From Candidatus Bipolaricaulota bacterium (lineage in GTDB: Bacteria > Bipolaricaulota > Bipolaricaulia > UBA7950 > UBA9294): a stretch of 64,000 nucleotides of DNA. This document shows positions 39,548 to 47,913 of the stretch, piece after piece. The first letter of the stretch is position 1, and each line of letters opens with the position of its first letter. The notes under the pieces are model-generated. The model did not search any database and was not told where the DNA came from. It worked only from the letters and a program-made list of their open reading frames with translations. A program made the translations under genes and the position numbers. The stretch is from assembly GCA_028278555.1 (NCBI GenBank), contig JANQEA010000043.1, positions 145,928 to 209,927 on the forward strand. The letters are read 5' to 3'.

Positions 39548-39579
39548 TCCAGGCGATTCGGTGCCCCGAAAACGCCCGG

Positions 39580-39609
39580 TTGTTTCGCGCCCCCTCGTGG
39601 GGCGATAAT
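39580..39609 (+). promoter_or_regulatory. Candidate promoter of dnaB
   Basis: A -35 TTGTTT (39580-39585), 18 bases and -10 GATAAT (39604-39609). The spacer contains a GCCCC...GGGGC inverted repeat (39589-39603) that could be an operator. Confidence 0.5.
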
Positions 39610-39626
39610 GGGTTCGAAGGTGGGCG

Positions 39627-41036
39627 ATGAGACGCACGGATACACCGCAGGTCGATCGCGACTCGGTCCGCGAACTTCCGAAGAACATCGAGGCCGAACA
39701 GGTCGTCCTCGGCTCGGCGATTCTCGAGCCGGAGGGGACGATCCCGATTCTCGTCGAGAAGCTCCTCCCGGAGTACTTCTACCAGCGGCGCCACCGTGTC
39801 ATCTTCCGGGCGATCCGCGAGCTGTTCGATCGCGGCGAGCCATCCGACATCGTTTCGCTCGCCAACCGGCTCGAGGAGCGCGGCGAGATGGAACGGGCCG
39901 GTGGTCGGATGTACCTAAACGAACTGATCGATCGCGTCGCGACGACGGCGAGCCTCGAGTACTACGCCGAGATCGTCAAGAAGAAGGCGACGCTCCGCTC
40001 GCTGGTCGAGGCCGGCGGCCGGATCACCGAACTCGGCTACGATGAGGTGAACGAGACCGACGAGGTCCTCGACCGAGCCGAGTCCCTCATCTTCGACATC
40101 TCGAGCCGCGATTCGGCCGGCTCCTACTTCCTCGTCTCCGACTTCCTCTACGAGCACATCGATACACTCGAGGAGCTGCACCGAGACCCGAACCGCCACA
40201 CGGTGACCGGCTTCTCGACCGGCTTTCCGCGTCTCGACGAGATGACGTCCGGCCTTCAGCGGTCCGATCTGATCATCGTCGCCGGCCGGCCGGGGACTGG
40301 GAAGACGAGCTTCGCGCTTGCTTTGGCCCGGCATATTGGAGTTCGGGAGAAGGCGGGGATCGGCATCTTCTCGCTTGAGATGGCGAAGGAGCAGCTCCTC
40401 GAGCGGCTCCTCTGCGGCGAGGGGAAGGTCAGCCTCCATCGCCTCCGCGGCGGGTACATCCCGGCGGCGAAGTGGCGCGATCTAGCGATGGCGGCGAGCA
40501 AGCTTCAGAAGGCGACGCTCGTCATCGATGACACACCGGGCGCCTCGATTCTCGAGATCCGGGCCAAGGCGCGGCGGATGGCGTCGCAGCACAAGATCGA
40601 CATGATCATCGTCGACTACCTTCAGTTGATCGAAGGGGCCGTCCGCTCAGACATCCGGGAACAGGAGATCGCCCACATCTCCCGCTCGCTGAAGCGCCTA
40701 GCGCGAGAGCTGAACGTCCCGGTGATCGCCGTCTCGCAGTTGAATCGCGCGGTCGAGCAGCGCGAGAAGAAGTACCCTCGTTTGGCCGACCTGCGCGAAA
40801 GCGGAGCGATCGAGCAGAACGCCGATGTCGTCATGTTCATCTACCGCGAGGACTACTACCGCCAGCCGGAGGAGGGGGCCTCTTCCGATGGAGCCGCGTC
40901 TGACGCCGAGCTGATCATCGCCAAGCAGCGGAACGGCCCGCTCGGCCGGGTGACGATGAACTTCCACAAGGCCTACGCCAGCTTCTACCCGATGGCGTGG
41001 GATGACGCCTCGTCTGCCTCGTCGGCGCCGTTCTAG
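39627..41036 (+). CDS. dnaB: Replicative DNA helicase DnaB
   Basis: A 469-residue hexameric replicative helicase. The N-terminal domain ([16 protein letters not shown]) is followed by a RecA-type motor with Walker [15 protein letters not shown], Walker [23 protein letters not shown] and an AKQRNGPLG arginine finger region. No intein is present. ATG 39627 is used; the ribosome-binding site is weak (GAAGGTGGG). Confidence 0.97.
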   Translation: MRRTDTPQVDRDSVRELPKNIEAEQVVLGSAILEPEGTIPILVEKLLPEYFYQRRHRVIFRAIRELFDRGEPSDIVSLANRLEERGEMERAGGRMYLNELIDRVATTASLEYYAEIVKKKATLRSLVEAGGRITELGYDEVNETDEVLDRAESLIFDISSRDSAGSYFLVSDFLYEHIDTLEELHRDPNRHTVTGFSTGFPRLDEMTSGLQRSDLIIVAGRPGTGKTSFALALARHIGVREKAGIGIFSLEMAKEQLLERLLCGEGKVSLHRLRGGYIPAAKWRDLAMAASKLQKATLVIDDTPGASILEIRAKARRMASQHKIDMIIVDYLQLIEGAVRSDIREQEIAHISRSLKRLARELNVPVIAVSQLNRAVEQREKKYPRLADLRESGAIEQNADVVMFIYREDYYRQPEEGASSDGAASDAELIIAKQRNGPLGRVTMNFHKAYASFYPMAWDDASSASSAPF

Positions 41037-41076
41037 AAGCAGTAGGCGCGTATGGGGCCGCACCAGCCCGCTTCGG

Positions 41077-41082
41077 TATAAT
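41077..41082 (+). promoter_or_regulatory. -10 box of the glycine cleavage operon
   Basis: A perfect TATAAT (41077-41082), 33 bases before gcvH. No recognisable -35 is present, which could mean activator dependence. The gap is too short for a glycine riboswitch. Confidence 0.5.
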
Positions 41083-41115
41083 CGGCGGCGAATCTTGCAG
41101 CACCCGGGAGGGGAC

Positions 41116-41499
41116 ATGGGTTATCCGGCCGAGTACCGGTATACGAAGGATCACGAGTGGATTGCCGTCGAAGGGAATCGCGCGCGGATTGGCATCACGG
41201 ACCATGCACAGAGCGAGCTCGGTGACATCGTCTTCGTTGAGCTTCCGTCGGTCGGAAGCGCCGTTCAGGCAGGAGGAATCCTGGCGACGGTCGAATCGGT
41301 GAAGGCGGTCGGCGATGTGCTCGTCCCATTCGACGGGACGGTCCTCGAGGTGAACGACGGGCTCGAGTCTGCGCCGGAGACGATCAATCAGGCGCCGCAT
41401 GACGCCGGTTGGATCGTGGTCCTCGAGATCGCCGATCCGGCGGTGGTCGACGGACTGCTCGACGCGGCCGGCTACGAGTCGTTCCTCGCCGAAGGGTAG
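41116..41499 (+). CDS. gcvH: Glycine cleavage system H protein
   Basis: A 127-residue lipoyl carrier. RYTKDHEWI starts the fold, and the lipoylated Lys is in ATVESVKAVGDV. The sequence continues with the usual NDGLESAPETINQAPHDAGW. It shuttles the methylamine group between GcvP and GcvT. ATG 41116 follows GGGAGGGG. It is first in an operon with gcvPA and gcvPB. Confidence 0.97.
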   Translation: MGYPAEYRYTKDHEWIAVEGNRARIGITDHAQSELGDIVFVELPSVGSAVQAGGILATVESVKAVGDVLVPFDGTVLEVNDGLESAPETINQAPHDAGWIVVLEIADPAVVDGLLDAAGYESFLAEG

Positions 41500-41505
41500 T
41501 CGGGG

Positions 41506-42828
41506 ATGCGCTATCTCCCTCATTCGTCCGCCGACCGGCGCACAATGCTCGCGTCGATCGGCGTCTTCTTGATCGATGATCTGTTCGCCGATATCCCCGA
41601 GGAGGTTGCGGCGGCCTTCCGGCCGCTCGGGCTTCCTCCCAAGAGCGAACAGGAGGTCGTGGCGGCGCTGACGGATCTGTCGGCACGGAACGCGGCGGTC
41701 GAGAAGACTTGTTTCATCGGAGGCGGAATCTACGATCACTACGCCCCAAGCCTCGTCGATCACGTCCTTTCACGCTCGGAGTTCTACACCGCCTATACCC
41801 CGTATCAGCCTGAGGTGAGCCAGGGGACACTGACGGCGATGTTCGAGTTCCAGACGCTCATCAGCGAGCTGACCGGGATGGACGTTGCGAACGGATCCCT
41901 CTACGACGGCGCAACGGCGGCGGCCGAAGCGGTGCTGATGGCCGATCGAATCCGATCCCGAGGGCGGGTTGCCATTGCGCGGACGCTCTTCGCAAACGCC
42001 CGCCGTGTCCTCGAAACCTACGGCTGGGCGAGCGGGACCGAGGTCGTTGAGCTGCCGATGCTGGCCTCCGGACGGACCGATCTCACTGACGTCCCGGACG
42101 ATGTCTCGGCCGTGCTGCTCCAATCGCCGAATGCGCTCGGGGTGATCGAGGATCTTGCCGGAGTCAAGGAGCGGATCGGGGACGCGCTGCTGATCGTCTC
42201 GATCAACCCGATCTCGCTTGGCGTTCTAGCCCCGCCGGGAGACTTCGACGCCGACATCGTCGTTGGCGAGGGGCAGCCGCTCGGTCTGTCGATGGCCTAT
42301 GGCGGGCCGCTCCTCGGGCTGTTCGCGACCCGGGCGGAGCACCTTCGCCAGATGCCGGGCCGCGTTTCCGGGCGAACTGTCGATGCCGAAGGGAAGACCG
42401 GGTACACGATGGCCGCTCAGACGAGGGAACAGCACATCCGGCGGGAGCGGGCAACATCGAACATTTGCACGAACTCCGCCCTCTGCGCCCTCGCGGCGAC
42501 CGTCTATCTGGCCACGGTGGGGGCGGAAGGCCTCCGGCACGTCGCGGAGTTGAACCTCGAGAAGGCGCACTATCTCGCAGATCGGATTGCCGAAATCGAA
42601 GGGTTCGACCTCCCGTTCTCCGGTCCGTTCTTCAACGAGTTTGTCATTCGACCCTCCGAAGATGCGACGGCGGTTCAACGGAGGCTCCTCGATGCCGGCT
42701 TCCTCGTCGAAGCGCCTGAGGGACTTCGTTCCTTCGGCGTGGAGAACGGGCTCCGGATCGCAGTGACAGAGAGAAGGACGCGGGCGGAGCTCGATCGATT
42801 CGCCGATGTGCTCGGAGGTGCTCGATGA
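41506..42828 (+). CDS. gcvPA: Glycine dehydrogenase (decarboxylating) subunit 1
   Basis: A 440-residue N-terminal-half subunit of the split P-protein. Signatures: RYLPHSSADRRTML, CFIGGGIYDHYAPS, YTPYQPEVSQGTL and TSNICTNSALCALA. The split form is typical of many anaerobes and Gram-positives. ATG 41506 is six bases after the gcvH stop, and the end overlaps gcvPB by ATGA. It acts as a heterotetramer with subunit 2 to decarboxylate glycine. Confidence 0.96.
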   Translation: MRYLPHSSADRRTMLASIGVFLIDDLFADIPEEVAAAFRPLGLPPKSEQEVVAALTDLSARNAAVEKTCFIGGGIYDHYAPSLVDHVLSRSEFYTAYTPYQPEVSQGTLTAMFEFQTLISELTGMDVANGSLYDGATAAAEAVLMADRIRSRGRVAIARTLFANARRVLETYGWASGTEVVELPMLASGRTDLTDVPDDVSAVLLQSPNALGVIEDLAGVKERIGDALLIVSINPISLGVLAPPGDFDADIVVGEGQPLGLSMAYGGPLLGLFATRAEHLRQMPGRVSGRTVDAEGKTGYTMAAQTREQHIRRERATSNICTNSALCALAATVYLATVGAEGLRHVAELNLEKAHYLADRIAEIEGFDLPFSGPFFNEFVIRPSEDATAVQRRLLDAGFLVEAPEGLRSFGVENGLRIAVTERRTRAELDRFADVLGGAR

Positions 42829-44291
42829 AGACGATCTTCGATCATCCGCAGCGCGAGGGGATCGGCGGCCTCTTCCCGGAGCTCGATGTCCCGAGGATCG
42901 GAGCCGAGGGACTGATCGATCGTGCGCTCCTTCGCTCGCAGGAACCGCGGATCCCGGACCTGAGCGAGCCGACGGTCGTTCGACACTTCACGGCGCTGTC
43001 GAAGCTCAACTACGGCGTCGACGACGGCTTCTATCCGCTTGGGAGCTGCACGATGAAGCACAACCCGAAGGTGAACGAGACACTGGCTCGACTCCCGGGG
43101 CTGGCCGGCCTCCATCCGCTGGCTGATCCCGATCTCGCGCAGGGGACGCTCGCCTTCCTGTACGAGTTGTCCGATCTCCTCAGCCGGATTGCCGGGATGC
43201 CCGGTATCTCGCTTCAGCCGGTCGCCGGCGCTCACGGGGAACTGACCGGACTCTTCCTGTTCCGGGGCTACTTCGAGGCACGCGGCGAGACCGAACGGCG
43301 GAGGATTCTTCTCCCCGATTCGGCACATGGGACGAATCCCGCGTCCGCGGCAGTCGCCGGGTTCAGCGTGTCGGAGATCCAGTCGAACGATGCCGGAATG
43401 GTCGATCTCGATGCGCTCGATGCCGAGCTCGACGAGACGGTCGCCGGGATCATGCTGACCGTTCCGAACACACTCGGCATCTTCGAAGAGCGGATTGCCG
43501 AGGTGACCGACAGGATCCACGCGGCCGGCGGACTCTGCTATTTCGACGGGGCGAATCTGAATGCGTTCATCGGGCGGGCCCGGCCGGGAGACATGGGCGC
43601 CGACGTCTTCCACTTCAACTTGCACAAGACCCTTTCGACACCGCACGGCGGCGGCGGCCCGGGTGCCGGACCGATCGCCGTCTCCGAGCCGTTGGTCGAG
43701 TTTCTCCCCGTCCCATCGATCGAGCAGAACGGCGAGGCGTACGCGCTCGTGTGGGATCGCCCGAACTCGATTGGGAGCGTTCACTCGTTCTACGGGAACG
43801 TCCTCGTTGCGGTGAAGGCGTACGCGTATCTCCTCCAGCTTGGCGACGAGGGTCTTCGCGCCGTCAGCGAGGATGCTGTATTGAACGCCAACTACCTGCA
43901 GGAGCGGCTGAAGAAGACGTACCCGCTCCCCTACGACCGGCTCTGCAAGCACGAATTCGTCCTGTCCGGGAAGGGGCTTGCCGAAGGAGTCTGCACGCTC
44001 GACATCGCCAAGCGGCTGATCGACTACGGATTCCACCCGCCGACGGTCTACTTCCCGTTGATCGTCCGTGAAGCGTTGATGATCGAGCCGACCGAGACCG
44101 AGAGCCGAGACGGCCTCGACCGATTCGCCGAGGCGATGGAGCGGATCGCAGCCGAAGCGCGGGAGGCCCCGGAGCTCCTTCTCGACGCGCCTCACCAAGC
44201 GCCGGTCCGCCGGCTCGACCAGACGCGCGCCGCGAGGGATCTGGTGCTGACGTACCCGTTCGACGATCGGGAAGGCGGGGAGTTAGCGTAG
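42825..44291 (+). CDS. gcvPB: Glycine dehydrogenase (decarboxylating) subunit 2
   Basis: A 488-residue PLP-binding half of the P-protein. The PLP Lys is in HFNLHKTLSTPHGGGGPGAG. YPLGSCTMKHNPK and DSAHGTNPASAA are conserved. The start overlaps the gcvPA stop. No gcvT or lpd follows; the next gene is on the other strand, so the T and L proteins must be encoded elsewhere if the cycle is complete. Confidence 0.97.
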   Translation: MKTIFDHPQREGIGGLFPELDVPRIGAEGLIDRALLRSQEPRIPDLSEPTVVRHFTALSKLNYGVDDGFYPLGSCTMKHNPKVNETLARLPGLAGLHPLADPDLAQGTLAFLYELSDLLSRIAGMPGISLQPVAGAHGELTGLFLFRGYFEARGETERRRILLPDSAHGTNPASAAVAGFSVSEIQSNDAGMVDLDALDAELDETVAGIMLTVPNTLGIFEERIAEVTDRIHAAGGLCYFDGANLNAFIGRARPGDMGADVFHFNLHKTLSTPHGGGGPGAGPIAVSEPLVEFLPVPSIEQNGEAYALVWDRPNSIGSVHSFYGNVLVAVKAYAYLLQLGDEGLRAVSEDAVLNANYLQERLKKTYPLPYDRLCKHEFVLSGKGLAEGVCTLDIAKRLIDYGFHPPTVYFPLIVREALMIEPTETESRDGLDRFAEAMERIAAEAREAPELLLDAPHQAPVRRLDQTRAARDLVLTYPFDDREGGELA

Positions 44292-44308
44292 AGCGAGGGC
44301 CACGAATC

Positions 44309-45634
44309 CTACGGCTTCGCTTTTCGGATGGCGGCCTCGATCGAGTCCGCGACGTGCGTGCACTCGTCAGCGTCGGCCGCCTCGACCAAGATCCGGACGA
44401 GCGGCTGGGTCCCGGACGGTCGGACGACGATCCGTCCGCGCTCGCCGAGGGCCGTTTCGGCCGCACCCACCGCTTTCGTAACGGCGGGATCCTCCGCGAT
44501 CTCCCGCGGCAACGAACAGGGCACGTTGCGATGGACCTGCGGGTAGAGGGGGATCTCCTGGGCTAGGGTTTGCAGATCGATGCCCTTTCGGTGAGCAATC
44601 TCGAGGAGTCTGACAGCGGTTAGGATCCCGTCCCCGGTTGGAGAGTACTCCGAGAAGATGATGTGGCCCGAGGGCTCGCCGCCGATCAGTGCGTCGGTCT
44701 CGGTGATCCGCTGCGACACATGCCGATCGCCGACCGGTGTCGTGCTGACGTCGATCCCGTCCTCGGCGAGGCGGGTTTTCAGTCCGAGATTGCTCATCAC
44801 CGTCGTGACGACGAGGGGCGGCGAGAGGGCGTCCGTTTCGGCCATCTGCAGTGCTGCAATCCCGATCATCCGATCGCCATCGATCGTCTCTCCGTCCGCG
44901 CCAACCAGCAGAACCCGATCTCCGTCCCCATCGAACGCAATGCCGAGATCGGCGGTGTGCTCGCGTACCGCGAGTCGGAGCGGTTCGAGACAGGTCGAGC
45001 CGCAATCCTGGTTGATCCGATCGCCGTCATGCGTGTCGTGGAGCGCGACGACGCGAGCCCCGAGGTGGCGGAGGACATGGGGGGCGATCTTCACCGTCGC
45101 CCCGTAGGCGCAATCGACGACGATCGTCATCCCGGAGAAGTCGACGTGCTCGACGTCGATCGTCCCGGTGAGGAACGCGGCATACCGCGTCGCCGCCGCT
45201 TCGAGCTGATCGATCTCCCCGATCCGCGCCGCCGGCGCGGGGTTGGCGGCGATGGCCGCCTCGATGGCTGCTTCCTCCTCAGGCGCAAGCTTCATTCCCC
45301 GACGGTCGAAGAACTTGATTCCGTTATCCTCCGGCGGGTTGTGTGACGCGGAAATGACGGCTCCGAGGTCGGCCCGCTCGTCCTTGATCAGGAACGAGAT
45401 CGCCGGCGTGGGGATGATCCCCGCGAGGCAGACGTCGGCGCCGGCCGAGGCAAACCCCGAAGCGAGCGCCGCCTCAAGCATTGAGCCGCTGACCCGCGTG
45501 TCGCGACCGATGATCACTCGTCCGCCTTCGGAGATGGTCTCCGCGGATGCAGCCCGGGCGAGGGCGACGGCGAGTTCGGGGGTCAGGAGTCGGTTGGCCG
45601 GGCCGCGTACTCCATCGGTGCCGAAGAACGTCAT
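44309..45634 (-). CDS. glmM: Phosphoglucosamine mutase
   Basis: A 441-residue alpha-phosphohexomutase making glucosamine-1-phosphate for cell-wall precursors. FFGTDGVRG starts the fold. The phosphoserine loop is SASHNPPEDNGIKFF, the metal loop DGDGDR and the sugar loop GEPSGH. The phosphate-binding C-terminal loop is RPSGTQPLVRI, where Gln replaces the usual Glu. ATG 45634 overlaps the stop of the upstream secreted-protein gene by four bases. PMM/PGM activity is a family alternative, but the short GlmM-type form fits. Confidence 0.93.
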   Translation of the reverse strand: MTFFGTDGVRGPANRLLTPELAVALARAASAETISEGGRVIIGRDTRVSGSMLEAALASGFASAGADVCLAGIIPTPAISFLIKDERADLGAVISASHNPPEDNGIKFFDRRGMKLAPEEEAAIEAAIAANPAPAARIGEIDQLEAAATRYAAFLTGTIDVEHVDFSGMTIVVDCAYGATVKIAPHVLRHLGARVVALHDTHDGDRINQDCGSTCLEPLRLAVREHTADLGIAFDGDGDRVLLVGADGETIDGDRMIGIAALQMAETDALSPPLVVTTVMSNLGLKTRLAEDGIDVSTTPVGDRHVSQRITETDALIGGEPSGHIIFSEYSPTGDGILTAVRLLEIAHRKGIDLQTLAQEIPLYPQVHRNVPCSLPREIAEDPAVTKAVGAAETALGERGRIVVRPSGTQPLVRILVEAADADECTHVADSIEAAIRKAKP

Positions 45635-46095
45635 GGGAGGACCCACCCGCCGGAGAGGGAGATCATCGGCACCGGAAAGGCGAGGGGATAGAGCGCCTCG
45701 GCGCTGAGCCCGAATTCGATGGACTCCAGCGGGCTGTATCGAAGCGCCATGCCGGCGCCGGCGACGAGCGATGGGAGGAGACGCGACGAGTCGAAGTAGG
45801 AAAACCCGGTCGTCAAGCGGAGGAACGAGGCTGCCTCCGATGGGTCCTCGGTCATTGCGATGTCCGCGCTCCCGAGCACGAGGGTCCCTGCCGCCGAAGA
45901 GATGAACAACGAGAGAGATACGCGTCCGAACTCCGTCTCTACAATCAGTTCGGCGCCGATCGAGTGTCGGATCCGAGTGAAGGGGAGAATGAGGCGAAGT
46001 CCGATGGTCCTGGCTTCGAACGTCGCTGCAGGGAGGCTGGTGAGAAGGATGGCGAAGCAGATGAGAGCCATTGCGCGACGTGTCCTCAGTTTCAT
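45631..46095 (-). CDS. Small secreted protein of unknown function
   Basis: A 154-residue protein with signal peptide (KLRTRRAMALICFAILLTSLP, cleavage after PAA). It is followed by alternating hydrophobic strands (RVSLSLFISSAAGTLVLGSADIAM) and a terminal SLSGGWVLP, suggestive of a small beta-barrel or beta-sandwich. I recognise no family. The stop overlaps glmM. It lies 39 bases downstream of the CARDB/CsgG-like gene and may belong with it in the envelope. Confidence 0.6.
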   Translation of the reverse strand: MKLRTRRAMALICFAILLTSLPAATFEARTIGLRLILPFTRIRHSIGAELIVETEFGRVSLSLFISSAAGTLVLGSADIAMTEDPSEAASFLRLTTGFSYFDSSRLLPSLVAGAGMALRYSPLESIEFGLSAEALYPLAFPVPMISLSGGWVLP

Positions 46096-46134
46096 CGTCT
46101 TCGAGTCTATCGGACGGTCGGACGGATTGCGAGT

Positions 46135-47763
46135 TTACGGGATGCTTCGGATGAGGTCGCCGATGATCGGAGCGAAGCTGCTCGTCGGAACGGCATAAGA
46201 AATCTGATCGCGGGTCTCGACGATCCGAATTTCGCCCTTCACCGAGACGACGGAGTACCCCAGAATCTCGTTGGTCACGGGGTCGACGAGGAGGTTCTCC
46301 ACTTCGAGGACCTCGAAGACATCTCCGACGGCTACACCGGAGGACGCACCGAGGTTGATCGCAATCCTCCCGTCGGGAAGGATCGCGGCGATCTGTCCCT
46401 CTCGGCTCGGAGCGAGCGTGGCTACAGCGGCCATCGGCGCCTCGTTGTCAAACGCCAACGGGACGACATCTTCGAGTGCGAGGAGGAGCACCGCCGCGAG
46501 CCGATCGATCGCACGGTTCATCGCCGTGCCGACGACGGTTTCGTCGAAGGCCGCACTCCCTACGGTGATTTCCTCCGCTTCAGGGACCGAGAGGCTGAGG
46601 CCCGGCCGGACTTGAAATCCGACCGTGTCGATATACGATGTCCCATCCCACAGCTTGGCATTGTAGATCCCCGGGTTCACTGGAACCCCTGACATGTTTC
46701 GCTGATCCCAGAACCACGGCGCGCACTCGTCGGTATCGATGAACTCCCATCCGAGCCACTGCAGGAACGTTCCCGACGCCGAGTGGATCTCGACTCCGAA
46801 CCATCCAGGATCTCCGACGTTCCGATGCCCGAGGACGACCGTCTGCCCCGTGCTGTACCAGGCACGGTCGGCCTGTAGCCCTCCGTCGCAGATCTCGGAT
46901 GAACCGATCGACAGGAACGAGAGGAGTTCACCCAGATCGATCGAGAAGCCGGAACTCCCCTCGGCCTGTCCCTCTGCCGACAGATCCGACAGCCGCTGAC
47001 CGCTGCGGGCGTCGACGATCTGTGCCGACAGGCCAACGTCGACGGACGCGCTGTCGAAGCGGAGGAAACCGAGGCTCATCGATGTCTCCTGAACGGAGAT
47101 GCCGGTGACCGATCCGAGGATGAGAAGATCGGCACCGATCAGCCGGCCGGTTGTCGCGATATCAGGCGGCAGCAAAGGATTGAGACCGTTGGCTTGCATG
47201 GCTGCATCGAGTTCGGCTCGTCCGAGAATCCGGAGACCGCTTCCCGTGAGCCGCTCGGCCAGCTCGTCGGACACACCCTCGCTCACGTGAACGAAGCCCG
47301 AACTGCTGGTGTCGTCGAACCTTGCAACGGCGATTCTCAGCGGAGCCAGGATCGCCAACGCCTCATTGCCGAGGAGTACGTTGAAGTGCCGAGTGGTCGT
47401 GTTGTTCTCTTCGTCGGTTTCGTCGATCCGATCGAACGCGGCGTCGACCTCCGCCGAAGCGGTGTGAGGGCCGGCTGTCGCTCTCCATGTCGTCGTGATG
47501 GTCTCGGTATGGTCGCTGGCGAGAGACGCGACCGGAATCAGATCGAGTTCGCGGTCGTCGACGGCGAATCGGACGAAGAACCGCTCATTTGCGTTGTTCC
47601 GTCCCGTGTTCGCGATGACGGCGGTCAGCGTGACGAGGTCGCCGTCCTGCGGGTCGACGGGCTGAATCTCGAGATGCCGGACGACGAGATCTGGGAGTGC
47701 AAGCCCGACGTGAGCCAGACCTCCCAAGATCAACGCAGCACAAATGAGTATTCGTTTCGCCAT
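46135..47763 (-). CDS. CARDB / CsgG-like / FlgT-C-like secreted protein
   Basis: A 542-residue exported protein. A signal peptide (residues 1-22) precedes a CARDB adhesion-type domain (about 23-130; LPDLVVRHLEIQP, EENNTTTRHFNV). A CsgG/curli-assembly-like domain follows (about 140-280: RIAVARFDD, ELAERLTGSGLRILGRAEL, LIGADLLILGSVT, AQIVDARSGQRL). After a unique middle section the C-terminus (about 465-520) resembles the FlgT C-terminal domain (INLGASSGVAVGDVFEVLEVE). Likely envelope assembly or secretion related. ATG 47763 is six bases from GGAG; ATG 47766 is also possible. Confidence 0.72.
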   Translation of the reverse strand: MAKRILICAALILGGLAHVGLALPDLVVRHLEIQPVDPQDGDLVTLTAVIANTGRNNANERFFVRFAVDDRELDLIPVASLASDHTETITTTWRATAGPHTASAEVDAAFDRIDETDEENNTTTRHFNVLLGNEALAILAPLRIAVARFDDTSSSGFVHVSEGVSDELAERLTGSGLRILGRAELDAAMQANGLNPLLPPDIATTGRLIGADLLILGSVTGISVQETSMSLGFLRFDSASVDVGLSAQIVDARSGQRLSDLSAEGQAEGSSGFSIDLGELLSFLSIGSSEICDGGLQADRAWYSTGQTVVLGHRNVGDPGWFGVEIHSASGTFLQWLGWEFIDTDECAPWFWDQRNMSGVPVNPGIYNAKLWDGTSYIDTVGFQVRPGLSLSVPEAEEITVGSAAFDETVVGTAMNRAIDRLAAVLLLALEDVVPLAFDNEAPMAAVATLAPSREGQIAAILPDGRIAINLGASSGVAVGDVFEVLEVENLLVDPVTNEILGYSVVSVKGEIRIVETRDQISYAVPTSSFAPIIGDLIRSIP

Positions 47764-47913
47764 CATCTGCTCCGACCGCACCACGTCACAACGTACACGC
47801 CATCCTCCGGCGAGGTTTCGCGACGCACCGCCACACGGGGTATCCGGAATCGCGCCGGAGGACCACCCCGAGGGTCTTTGAGAGAGAGGATCTTTGTACG
47901 AGTCCAGCGCACG
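47764..47913. other. Spacer between polA and the CARDB gene
   Basis: 150 bases on the leading side of the CARDB-type gene. No clear promoter, hairpin with T-run or RNA was found. Confidence 0.35.

Noticed and set aside
41037..41115. Glycine riboswitch upstream of gcvH
   Set aside because: The 79-base gap is too short and shows none of the conserved aptamer pattern.
42675..44198. 507-codon minus-strand frame opposite gcvPB
   Set aside because: Shadow of gcvPB, with biased composition and no domains.
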